A model generated the notes under the pieces. That model saw only the letters and a program-made list of their open reading frames with translations, was not told the origin of the DNA and did not search any database. The position numbers were made by a program, and so were the translations under genes. 64,000 bases of DNA, taken from NCBI GenBank assembly GCA_001724265.1, contig MEDY01000089.1, forward strand, positions 107,169 through 171,168, given 5' to 3'. Shown here one piece after another: positions 23,774 through 36,000 of this stretch (position 1 is the first letter of the stretch; each line of letters opens with the position of its first letter). This DNA is from Rhizaria sp. SCN 62-66. Lineage: Eukaryota; Rhizaria, unplaced.

Positions 23774-24871
23774 TGAGCAAGCGTTGTCTGTCACTCAAGT
23801 TCGAAGATCGCAGACAGGAATGGCACAATATATGTGTTATAAAGATAACCAAGTCAGCGTTGTTGATTAAAGGTTGCAATCAGAACATTGTAAAAGGAGT
23901 AGCAGTGAATGCTTTGGTGTTAAGCAGTGGGTAAGACAAATGGAAGTTGTGGGGTGCATGTGACTAGCGGTTTAACTGTGGGAGATATAGAGAGCAAAAT
24001 AATCGTCATTAAGACCGTGCGTAACGTTGAATAATACGGTAACGTGACGGAATTAATTTATTCACTGTTTTCAAGCGCTTAATTGGCTATATGTGTGACT
24101 ATTGGTACCTTTTTATCGCCCGTACCGAGATCGTGAATCAAACTACGCTATCGCAGGGCAACCTGAGCGGCAAGTTAGAACAGAAATCCACAAGGCAGAG
24201 AAACCGAAGAAACAACGGGACAAGCAATCTAAGTGAGCGGAGTTCGACGAAGAATCGATGAAACTGTCAATAAGATGAAGTTTGTATTCTGACCCGAAGT
24301 CAGAACACCTAGCTGAGCAGCCGAGAGTGAAAGGTGCGACGGAAACGCGTAGCGCTGCCAGTTTTGTACATGCCTGAAGAAGTAACAATAAAAGCAATTT
24401 AAACGTGCGGAAGTCCACGAACAGTCGATGAAGCTGTCGATAAGATGCAGGATTGGTTGACGTATGTCGACCTCATCTGACCCTTGGTTTCTTTGCTGCT
24501 CACGGTCACTCGTTCATGCGATGACTGTGAGCATTTACATGTTTAGAAATATGGAGGATCCAAACATTAAAAAAACGTACATCCATCTATGTTGAATGGT
24601 GATTTTGAGATGTATTGATCAACTTTGCCGTTGAATGAACAAAAAGATATGATCAAGAAATTTGTCGAAAAGCTTCGTAAAGAGTACAGGAAGGCACAGT
24701 ATGTAATTCAGGCACAAAACACAACACAATAAAAACAGAAATAAAATAAAATAAATACATAGCACGTCCAAAGAAAAACACAATATTAGCAAAAATATGA
24801 ACGACTAGTAATAATATCGACTGTTTGAGAACGTCTGAGTGTCCCTTATCGTCACGGTGACAATGGGTTAC
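23774..24871. other. AT-rich intergenic region with a direct repeat
   Basis: About 1.1 kb lies between the promoter side of the 22514-23773 gene and the stop of the receptor gene. The short minus-strand frame at 24143-24418 has a hydrophobic N-terminus but overlaps one copy of a 46-base repeat and looks non-coding. The AT-rich stretch around 24720-24790 is probably not transcribed as coding sequence. Confidence 0.5.
24235..24450 (+). repeat. 46-base imperfect direct repeat pair
   Basis: 24235-24280 and 24405-24450 align without gaps over 46 bases with roughly ten mismatches. The shared core is TCGATGAARCTGTCRATAAG. The copies start 170 bases apart in non-coding DNA. They could be remnants of a mobile element or a duplicated regulatory segment. 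Confidence 0.6.
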
Positions 24872-27800
24872 TCACCGGTCACGATAAGATGGTGGTGCGT
24901 CCCGTAGGTTAGTGAGCTCGACCTCTGGCGGCGCCGAGGACGGGTACGACTAAGAGTTTGAGGCAACAAGTGCCGAGCCAGCACCAGTCTGCTCAGGCTG
25001 ATGCGGATACGTGTGCGCTGCGTAGGGTCGCTGGCCAGGAATGTTGAGGAGTGGCGCGCCGTAGCTTGATGAGGGTGTGACAGGTGAGGCCAGTGACCGG
25101 TTGTGTGCCGATGGAGTGGAGCTGAAGGAGAGTGTCGGGAGGTTCTGCATCTTGCCCTCCGCAGACGGTTTGTGATACTCAAGTGTCTTTGTACGGAGAA
25201 CGGGCAGTGCGTCGCAGACGCCGACACGGTCGATCTCGTAGCTGGGGAAGAGAAAAATAAAGTTGGGAATATTGAAGGTTGCAACTAAAAACCAGGGCTC
25301 CAAGTGCACAAGTTTCCGCTGTCCAGGACAACATAACCAGTATGGGAACGGGCGTCCGTAAGACGAAACATCGCGGAATGCAGAGGTGATTGCCGTGGCA
25401 ATGCGTTCGCACTCGGCGTCGCTGAGATCAGCGAACAGCCTCATCTCAGCAACACTATGCAAGTATGTTGGCAGCAGCGCCCTCGCGTCGTTGTCATCTG
25501 CCTCTGCTGCATCCCCATCGGCCGCGCTTGAAGACACGTCTGGATTGCTCTTCTGCATCTCTTCGGGAGACTTGAGTTCCGTTGGATGCGCAGCCAACAC
25601 TGCGCGCACAAGATCGTTTACAATCGGGATAAACTGCACCGCGGCGTCACCGGCCTGACTCACGTTCTCAACGCGCAGGGACAACGCGCGCCGCACTTGG
25701 TTGTGAATGCGCAACGCTGGTTCACGCTTCCATGTCTGGTCGTTGCGCCAACGCTCGAGCAAGATCAGGAAAACTTTCAACGCTAGAGAGCCAAGGATGG
25801 ACAAGAAACTGATCGTGATCTGACCAAGCGCTGTATCAAGGAAAGGCTTTGCGGGAACATAACACTGTTCCGCGGATGTGGCGCCTGCCGGGCTTGTGTA
25901 CCCAGCACCACACGACACGCATGTCTCAGATCCTTCCAACTCTGCAAAGTAGCCGGGCGTGCAAGAAGTACAGCCGCGCGCCATCGGGCTGTCGGCCGCA
26001 CGCCCCGGCTCACACGCAGTGCACGTTTCCTCGGTCGTCTGTGCTGCGTACGAGCCGGGAGAACAGGGCGTCGGCGCCGCAGAGCCCAGGGGACACATGT
26101 GGCCGTAACCGCAAGACGTGCTTGCGAGAGTCACAGTGGCGCCGGGGCAGTAGAACCCGCTCGGGCATGGTGTCGCTGACGTGGCGTCGCGGGAGCACAG
26201 GCTGCCGCGCGGGCACGGCGCAGTCGCAGTTGAACCAGCGGGACAGTACTGGCCCTCCTCACATTGCACGCGCGTGAGTGCATCAGTGTTTGGGCAGAAA
26301 TAACCCGCAGTGCAGTTGTAGCTAGAGGCCTGTGCGGGGCAGTAAACGCCGGGTCCAGGCGGGCACGCGCGCTCAGTAAAACTACCTGCGAGACAGTAGT
26401 ATCCCTCACGGCAAGGCGCAGGGACAGATGCCGGAGTTGTGCACACAAAGCCTGCTGCACACAGGGTTTGCTCCAAACTGCGCTCGGGACAAGTTGAGCC
26501 ATCGTCACAGGCAATTGGCGCCGTGGAGCGCTGCGGGCAGTACGTGCCCGCTTGACACGGGATCGCAGTCATCACATCCGGGCAATAGTAGCCGCCAGCG
26601 CATGGCAGCTCCGCTGTGGCGTCTGCAGGGCAGTACGAGCCATCAGAACAGGGCACGGACTCGGACACGCCCGACGGACAGGCGTGACCAATGGGGCATG
26701 GGCGCACCTGCGTCGGGTCTGGGCAGAAGCTGCCGGCCGGGCACGCAGCGGGCACTGTGGAGTTCTCGACGCACAGGCGACCCAACGCACAGGGTGTCTG
26801 GACAGTTGGCGACGAGCACGCGTAGCCAGCGGGACACGCCTGCTGTTCAAGGCTACCCGGCGGGCAGTACGTGCCGGCAACGCATGCAATGCGCTACGAA
26901 GGATTAGGGCAGTAGTAGCCCGCGGGACACGGCAGCGCCGCGGCCGAGGACGTGGGACACCATGCGCCCGCGGCGACTTCCGCTGATGTGCACGACACAG
27001 GTGAGTTGCTATTCTGCGGGCAGTAGAACCCAACTGGACACGCAATAGACTGTGTCGGGGACGGGCAGTAGTGACCGGCGGTGCAGTCGTAAAGCACGGC
27101 ACGTAGCGAGACTAAGAACGTGTCACCGGGGCCGCGGTCATTGGAAGGCGTGACCATGTAACTGCGCGTGGTGAACAGCTCCTGCACAGTACCGTACACG
27201 GCACCAGTGACGGGGTCAAGTGAGAGACCGAGCGGTAGCGTGGGTGAGATTGAGAAGTAAACCGGTGATGGAGAGTCACAGTTTTCTGGTGAAGCGGAGA
27301 AGTACTTTGCTACAGTGACCATGTGCTCTGCAAGCGGGAAAGTGCAGCTTTTCACCTTAGCACCAATGCACGAGTTGAGGTAGCCGTCTCCACGCATTGC
27401 GGAAGGCGCAAACGACTGGCCCTTGCACTGCACGGAGCCGCCGCCGCGGATCGCTGCGGGCTGATCTAGCAGTAGCGTAGATGGCGTTGTAATTGCAAGC
27501 AGACCGTCAATCACAAGCTCAGCGCCTACACTGATGTTAAACGCCGCAGGCGCCGGGTTAGCTGACGACGAGGCCGGCGGGGTGAGCGTGAGCGCGCGGG
27601 TCGCAGTGACTTCAACACGAGCTGTCGCCAACACCTCGGTGCGCGCAGTGAGCAACACGTCACCTCCAATGCGGCTCGTCGTTAACGTGCCTTCCACGGT
27701 CACCAGCCCTGCGCCGAGCACCGTCAACGCGGGGACACCTTGCGCAGCGGGCGGTGCGTCCTCAGCAGGCGCGAGCGAGCCTGTGCGCAGCACTGCGCCA

Positions 27801-30800
27801 GAGGCTACAAACATCACCCAGCCCACGGGAAGCGCCTGTTGAGTCGTGGGTGCAGACGAAGACGCAGTGGGGTCACGCGTATAAAGTGTCGTGCCAGTGG
27901 CAATCTCGAGTATGCCAGAACCTTCAAGAATAAGACCCGCAGCGGGCAGCATCACTGTGGGCGTTGCGTCGGTGCCGCGGAGCACAAGGCGCGCACCGGC
28001 GCTGCTTGAGACAAAGCGTGGTGAAAGCGTTGATGTTAATGCGCTAATCACAATCGCGGAGTGTGGCTGTGTAAGCAATACACGCGGCGCAGAGGATGTG
28101 GGCGTCTCGAGCGTTGTCACAAAAAGTACGGTAGACTCGGGATCGGCTTCCTCGGCGGCCCAGTCAACGGATGCTGGGACTGCTGTCAGAGTTGCAGTGG
28201 TAAAAAAAGCAGCAGCAATAGCATGTGCGGGGTCTGAACTTGCATAGATGCTCGGTTGCTCATCTATTATTGACAGCAAAGCGGCGGAACCTTGAACGTC
28301 AACGCTGAGAGCTGCTGATGATGCGAGCTGAAGACGACCAATAGCCCGGCCCGCGCGAGCAACACGCAGCGTGCCTGCAAGAACCGAGAGCATCGGAAGC
28401 GAGTTTTTAAGCTGCGCTTTCAAAAGCCCACCGTTGCGCAGCACAATACCAGTCGACTCTAATGTAGAGTCAACGTAAATAGAGCCGGAAATTGTAATTG
28501 CTGCATTGGTGGCTGAGCCGGCATCGGCGCCAGACGCAAGTGCAAGATCAAGTGTGGCTCCTGCCTCAAGCTCTACTGTTGACGACTCTGAAAAGAGCAC
28601 GTTGGAGGCGGAGATGGCAAGCGCCGTGTCTGCCAAGAGATGGATCTTGCCGAGGACGGTAAGTGTGGCGGAGGAATGTGAGAGTGAAAAGTTATGTGAC
28701 ATCCCGGAAACTGGATCAGCGGATGCTGGAGACACAACAAGCGTTGCCCCCTCTTCGATCTGCAGCCGCACAGCGCGTGTGAGCGGTCCCAAGAACACAG
28801 CGGTTGACGATGCTGGATATGACAAAATGCCGGTGCCTTGAACGCCGCACTGGGAAAGTGGGCGCAACTCGCCGGAGACAAACTCAACTGGTACAGTCGA
28901 GGAATCAACCTGCACAGTGCCACTGTTAAGACAGCCTCGGTAGAGGAAGCGCGGGGACGCCGCTTTAGTCAGTGCGACGGTCAGTGTAGACGCCTCTGTG
29001 CCAGTGGCAGCCGTGTCGAAGACGATGGGCAACAGCAGCGAAAACGACGTGTTGCCGGATACGGTTACAGTGGCGCGATAGAGCTCAAGTGACCCAAGCG
29101 TGGAGTAAGCTGGCGGTGGCGTGCCGTCGTCCTCAGCGTCCGTGACAATCACGAGCGATGTCGACTCAACACGGAGAATACCCAACGAGGCCGCACCACC
29201 AGCAGCGGCCGCAGCAGCGGCAACGCCAGTGCCATCCTCCTGCTTACCGACATCAATGCGGCCACGAATGCTGCCGCCACCGCCACGGAGTGTGCACGTG
29301 GCGCCCGGTTCAATGCGCAGTGTAGCCGTCGGCAGCAGTATGAGCGTAGCCGTCAGCACTGGCGCATAGCCGGCGGGCACGACAAGTGTGCCAGCGACTG
29401 TGAGCGCTGGCGACACAGTGCCTGCCATCCGCAGCACTAGCGTGGCAGTTGCGGGAATTGTGAGGGTGGCGAGTTGCGCTGGGTTTGAAACAATCTCTGT
29501 CGTAACACCAGCGGGCACGAGCACGGAGCCGGAGCCAGAGGTGCGGCAGCCCGCGGCAATTGTGCCAATGAACAACAGCTGTGCCGCTGCACCAGGACCC
29601 GGGAAGGCAACTAGACGGTCACAGTGTTCGACTATCAGCGTACCAGGTGTGGTGGAGCCAGCCACGGAGAGCGCTGTAGCTGACGCAATGCCGGTTGTTG
29701 TCGGCAGCACAACGGGCATGGCGCCGCGGATGATGATGGACGCCGTGGTGGTGTTTACAGTCGATGCGAATGCAGGAATGCGCATTTGTGATGCGGTCGC
29801 AGCGACCGCAGCTGAGGGGTCAATGACAACGTCGCAGTACGTTGTACAGGCAAAGGTTGGCGAAACAAAAGCTGGTGAAGAGTCATACTGCACCCAACCA
29901 AGCATGTCAATGCGAGCAAACGAAAACATGGAGTTAGGACCAAGGAGCAGCGTTGACGATGGAGAGAAGGACACGCGGGACTGCGTGCCGCTGTGAGGAG
30001 TCAGTAACGTAGCTCCTTCTGCAATCTCAACAGTGCCGTTGTTAATCACGTATGCATTGTTGCTAATGGAGATCGTTATCTGGCTCTGCTCTGGGATTAC
30101 AAGACGGCCTCCCTCTTGCACAATCACAGCTCCACCTGAGGACATGACGAGGCTCTTCGTCATTGAGATGCGAGTGCCGGAATTTACAACAATGGGCACC
30201 CACAGTGTGGTTGCTGTAAGAGTGGGGAATTCGCCGTCCTGCCAAAGTTCGATTGTTGGGGAAGAGCTTGTCAGGTATAGACCTCCTTTAACGGGCGGCT
30301 GATAGACGTTACTGGGTACGAATGTAGGTACGTTAAACGACGAGGAACACGTACTGGCAGAGCAGGCAAGAGCGCCAACGCGGAGCACCGAGTTTGCACC
30401 GATGTAATTTATACTAGACAGCGAATCCGTTTCAGCGTAGTGGATGAAGCTTCGCACTTCGCCTTCAATGCGCAAGTGCACATGAACTTTGTAGTGCACA
30501 TGCGCAATCTCAAGGAAACCTGACGGCGAAGTTGTGTCAGTGACGTTGGGCCCATACTCTGCAAGAGTTTTAGGGGAGTCACCATAAGCCGCAAGCGTTA
30601 CCCTTGGTGAATTACTCGTCACGACGTACGGCAGCGGCTCCGTGAGCCGCTTTCCAATCTCGATCTGTGCAGATGCCGGCAGATTGATTGTGGCAGGACC
30701 CAGCTCCCGCTGCGGCCCAAGCCAGCGCACCATGCTGGAGATCGTGAGCGTGCCGGGTCCTGTAACGCGAGCGTGGAACTCAGGAATGGTGCCCGTGGCC

Positions 30801-32536
30801 TGCGAGTTGTACAGCGACGCGAATGCGCCTTCGCCAATGTGCACTAGCGCAGCTGGCGACAAAAACGTCGTCGAGGCAGGCGCGTGTGGTACCGGAAGCT
30901 GTGCGGTAATTGTACCAACGACTTCGACGCGGCCCAGAAACTGCATCCGGCCAGAACCCTGCAGATATAGCTCGCGCGCGCTTGCGAGGCGATGGTTAAG
31001 CGACTGTGACGCCGCCTCGCTGGATTCCTCCGTGCCGGTGTACAGCGTGCTTCCATAGGGCAGTGTAAAGGTCCAACCAGTAAACTCGAGACGCATGCGC
31101 ACAGTGGTTGTAGCCGTGTTCGAGGGTGGGTAGACGTCCATGGTCAGTGTTTCACCCTCCGGCACTGCCGCGGCACCTGAGCCTGAGAAGGCAAGAATAC
31201 ACCGGCAAGCGATTGTACCGTGCAGAAACACACGCGCTGTGGCGTCGGCGCCAGTGACCGGGATGGTGATGTCGGTCGACTCCCAAACGCGCCGCGGCAT
31301 GTCGCCCAGCCACAGCGTGCTCCGCGCAGAGAGTGCGAAAGATCCGCGCGTGGCGTTGACCCAGCCCGCGCGCAGCGTCGAGTCTTCCAACGCTGCCAGC
31401 GCGCTGACAACAATTGTGGTCGGCGAGACCGAGTCGAGCACGAGCCTCTCGGTCTGCACCTCCGCGCCGGGACCGACTTGAACCGCGGAGGAGCGCGCGT
31501 CGACGCTGCCGATTGCGAGCAGCGGATGTGCGTTCGCAGCAGCCCCACGCAGGAGACCAAGTCCTGAGCTAGACCCGCTGCCCGCGCTGGAGTGCGCGAG
31601 CGTCCCCGCAAAGGCGAAAGGTGAGACTGCGCGCAGTGGCGTGGCTAAGTCGGCTTCGATGCGGCCGCCGCCGGAGACGAGGCCTGAGAGCGTGATGCTG
31701 GTGATTGAGCCGGCACCGGTGAAGGTCAGCGTATCGCCCAGCTCAACTGAGAACGTGACTGCGGTTGGTGGTTCGACCACGGGCGAGGCGGTTGTGGAGA
31801 GCACGCCCCATGATGTGGTGGCTGTTGTGGAAGGGAAGCGCACGCGGCCCGAGGTGCCGCGGCCAGCAGGGTCGTGACGCAGCGTGTACTCAAGGATGCA
31901 CGGCGCTGTTGCCGTAGTGCCGATAGCGAGCAAGACCAAGCCGCGAGTGAAACCAGTGCGCAACGCAGCGCTTGCACCGCTACTGGCAGTGTTGCCGCAC
32001 TGCACGGTCGCCTCGGTCGTGCCGTTTGCGACGACGCCGGCGACAATGACGTCAGAGTCAACAGTGACGACGCCGCCGTTGAACAGAACAACGTCATCTG
32101 CAGAGGGCAGTGAACCACCGTCCCAGTTACTTGATACGCCCCAGAAACCGCCCGACGCGCCGATAAACCGCTTAGGCGCGCGCGGGGCGAGCTGTGCGAA
32201 GTACGCCTTCTCGCTGGGGCCAGAGAGGAAGATGGCTTGGATGGACACGTCGTAGACTTGGCCGTTGGTCAGGCCCGTGAAGGTGTAAGACGTCGCAGTG
32301 TAGAACTGATTCACATTGGCAATGACGGTGCTGCTTTTAACACATTCGAGTGCGTACGAGGTTGGTGAGATTGAATCGAGTGGCGCGTTCCACTTTACTG
32401 TAAGCGAGCTGTCCCCAAAGGAGATTCGCAAGTCGCGAGGTGGGGAGAGAGCGCTAGCGAGAACCGCAAAGGTGAGCACAAGCAAGCATTGCCACGCCAG
32501 TAACCATGAGGCGGCATGCCAACGCTCTGATGGCAT
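24872..32536 (-). CDS. Giant type I membrane protein: FN3, beta-solenoid-like region, GCC2/GCC3-like Cys repeats, membrane span
   Basis: ATG 32536 to TGA (24874-24872), 2554 residues, with TAG at 26896-26894 (residue 1881) and 24952-24950 (residue 2529). Residues 1 to about 29 are a signal peptide (basic start, then LLAWQCLLVLTFAVLASA). An FN3-like domain follows (about 30-120: PPRDLRISFGDSSLTVKW). Residues about 130-1730 are short beta-strand repeats rich in Gly, Val, Thr and Ser, like a right-handed beta-helix. A putative Ig-like domain follows (LPLGLSLDPVTGAVYGT, about 1760-1790). From about 1825 to 2235 come tandem YCP/CPxG cysteine-rich units of the ephrin-receptor-like (GCC2/GCC3) type. 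A membrane span lies near 25765-25830 (ITISFLSILGSLALKVFLIL). The cytoplasmic tail is about 290 residues. The likely role is a surface adhesin or sensor. The domain calls are by eye. Confidence 0.82.
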
Positions 32537-33052
32537 GTTTGTCTCACAATGACAAGCTACAACGAACGAATGAACTTCAAATACAGGTGGGGCTGAAGAT
32601 AGCAGACGGGCGACAGACTGAAGTGAGTTGGTCGAGGAAAATGCGAACAGAGATGTATGTCGATGCTCGATGATAACCTAGTTTGGTGACGTATGTCAAA
32701 TAATTAATGGCAATACGGGATAATGTTTTGACTCCAGTGGGACGACAGAGACATTTAATTGAGTTGGTTTGGGGAGACCCTCCACAGAGAGGCTACAAGC
32801 GAGGGCGAAGTCTCCCGGGAGTAATCCTTTTAGTCAGAAAATCTCAGAGACTCGTCATTGTGTTGACGATGACGTGGTGACGGTATGCGCTCCCCTTATC
32901 GTTAATATAATTGATGCATCATTCACGGGTTTTTCCTTGCATAACTCACCGCCAATCCATAATTGTAACTCCCGAAATCTTCATTAGACTCCAGCAGAAG
33001 CCAGCGTCCGTTTTCGCACTCGAGGGCGAATTCAGCCATCCCGAACAGGCTT
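32537..33052. other. Divergent intergenic region
   Basis: About 500 bases of AT-rich DNA lie between the receptor gene and the repeat-domain gene. It may hold an extra 5' exon of the plus-strand gene, since that gene's first exon is uncertain. The 11-mer TGACGTATGTC occurs here (about 32689) and again near 24462, possibly by chance. Confidence 0.4.
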
Positions 33053-36000
33053 ATGTATCCGGGCTCCACCTCGTGTACGTACAACTTTTACCTCCAACAC
33101 GTGATGATACATTGGGTATGCCAGTGTGGATACTGTATAGGTACTATATCTTTGTAGTGACATTAAATCACGACATGATTGCCAAAAACTCACTTCATCC
33201 TCTGCCTTCATCTCGTCACGTCGCTCAGACTACGGGCCGTCATCGCCTCCCACGGCGTATAACCAAGGCAACAACAGGACTGCGCCTTATAGCTCAAGTA
33301 GCTTCTCGCACAGCTCCTCCAGTGCTGCAGACTCGAGGTCCCGCAGTGCCGGCTCTGTCCGGCCGCTCACCGCAATCGACGGTTTCATCGACCTCGCCTC
33401 TGACTCCTCCAGCTCCGCCTCAGGTTCCGAATCCGACAGCAGTGAGGCTTCGCAGCGCGCCAAGCGCCGACGCCTTGCGCGTCAAGGTGACCGCGACCGC
33501 AACAACCGTGACCGCGACCGTGAGCGTCGCAGTCGCCGGAAGGAGGACAAACACAAAGACAAGAAGCGCAGTAAGAAAGGCAAGCGTGACAAGCGTGACA
33601 GCAAAGCCGGTGGCGATGGCGATGGCAAGAAGGACCGCAAAGATAAGCGCCACTCGCTCTCTTGCAGCAGTCGTAACGGCGGCAACGAAGGCTCTCGCCT
33701 CGTCTTTGACGACTCGAACGACGAGGTCGCACTGGCCCGCCCTACGATGACGGCCAGCAGTAGCAGTGGTGGAAACAACAACAGCAGCAGCAGCGGCGGC
33801 AACATTAGTTACAATGTGGCTAGCCATGGCCCCTTAGGTGCGTGTGTCTCGCCATTCAACCGTAGCACCTCCACCGCATCAGCCGGGACAAGTCCAGTAA
33901 AGGCGGCAGCAGCCATGGCGGCAGCAACAGCAGCGGCCGCGGCGGCGACAGCGGCCGCGACGTCTGCGGCCCCCGTGACTCGGCCCCCCACTACTATCGA
34001 CGGCGAAGTCATGATCGCGCTGACTCTGGAGCAGCTGCGTTCGATTTCCATGGCGATGAAGCTTGCGCCCGCAATGGGCCGCGTGGCCGCCGTGCACAAG
34101 TTCCCCGGCTCCGTGCCGCCGTACCACCTCGCCGCGGGCTCGACGGCGCTGCTGCCGTTGCCGCGATGGCTCACCAACAACTACCCCACGATCCACGACG
34201 ACACGGCGCGGCTGCGCGACCTGTGGTCCATGTCGCTCCACGTCAAAGCGCTCGCGGGGTCGCTGGAACGCACCACGGACGTGTCGCTCTCCTTCTTGCG
34301 CAGCCGCGGGTTCCTGTGCGCGCTTGGCCTTCGTTCGGACGGCACGCCTGACCCGCTTGCGGCTACGAGCAACAGCTCTGGACTAGCAACAACTGCTCCG
34401 ACTGCTGCCGCCGCTGCTGCCGCTGCGGCTGCGGCTACTTATGCGCCAACGAGCCCAGCCTCCGCTACGAGCTCGTTCTCGAGTGTAAACTCTGGCGCAG
34501 GTGCTGCCTCTAGCAGCGGGCTGTATGCCGTGAACCAGACAGCGCGCGCGCAGCTCGCGACGACGAGCTCGCCGCTGTCGTTCGACTTCCCCGTCTCCAT
34601 ACTATCGCGCTTTCCGGCGCGCGTGGTTGCGCTCGTCCGCGCGGCAGCCGCGACGGGCGTGGCGCTGTATGTCTCGCGCAACCCTCCGTCGCGCATCCCG
34701 CCGTACTTTTTCGCGCACGTCACGGATGCGTCGTCACCGCTGCGGTCCACAGCGACTGCGCCGCTGCCGTGTGCGGTCACAGCGCGCTACATCGGCGCGT
34801 GCTCGGAGGCGGAGCTGCGCGCGGTGTGGGCGCTGCTGGCGTATCACGCCGCGATCTCAGATGCCGCGGCGGACTACCGCGCAGGGCTGCCGCGCGGCGT
34901 GCGAAAGTGCAACGAGCATGGGCGCCAGTACGGCATCGTGCTGCCCGAAGTTGCTGGCAGCGAGAGCAACAACAACAGCAACAACAACAACAACGACAAC
35001 AACAACGGCGCCGATGACAATCACTCTGACAGTTACGAGCATATGAACATGAACGAGAACAACGACGACCTGCGCAGCCGCGACCGCGGCCATATCAGCA
35101 GGGGATTCCGCAGTATTAGTAGCAGGACGACTGGTTCTGCGGACCGGAGTGGCGCTTCGGTCAGTGCTAAACACAGCGATAAGCGCAGCAGTCACAGGCG
35201 GTCCAAGTCATCGACGTCGTTGTCGTCATCGTCGTCAAGCTCCTCGTCTTCGTCATCCTCGTCATCGTCCTCTTCATCATCTTCGTCATCCTCGTCTTCA
35301 TCGTCATCGTCATCATCGTCGTCATCGTCGTCGTCGATGAGCGAGAGTAGCGGCAGTGACCACAGCGACGCCGCCGCCCCAGACTACTCGTTCCCGCGCA
35401 CTGTCAGCGACCAGCTCCGCTACCTGGAGGATGTCGAGGCCCGCTGCTCGCCCAGCCGCACGCTTATGCGCGCTCTGCGCAGCGCCACCAAGCGCGGCGT
35501 CTCCGCCTTTGTGCTGGCGCACCCAGACGCGATGCCGGCCTTCCTGGACGACGGGACGGACTCGCGCGAATCCCCGCTGCCTCCGGACTGGGCCGCCGCG
35601 CACCCGCTGCTCGCGCACAGCGATGCGTTGCTGCGGCAGGCGTGGGCGTTCAAGCTGCACCGCGCCGCGCTTATCGCAGAGTACCAGGCCCGCTGCGCGC
35701 GCTCGGGCATCGGCAAGAAGGCCCGTCGCGACAAGGACAAGCGTGACAAGAGGGGCCGGGACCGGCGCGAGAAGAAAGATAAGCGCGACAAGAAGGGCAG
35801 ACGTTTGCGCCGCCGCAAGCGCGACGAGCGCCGCCGCAAGAAGCGTCACGAGCGGCGCGCGCAGCGCAGGCTGGAGCACGAGCGGCACCGTGAGCAGCGC
35901 CGTGAACAGCGTCGGGCCGAGAAGTTGCAGCAGCGCCGCGCACGCGAACAGGAGCGCGAGCAGGAGCAACTGTGGGAGCAGGAGCAGGAGTTCGAGCAGC

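Noticed and set aside
24143-24418. Small minus-strand frame with a hydrophobic leader
   Set aside because: It overlaps a 46-base non-coding repeat, is AT-rich and has no recognisable mature part.
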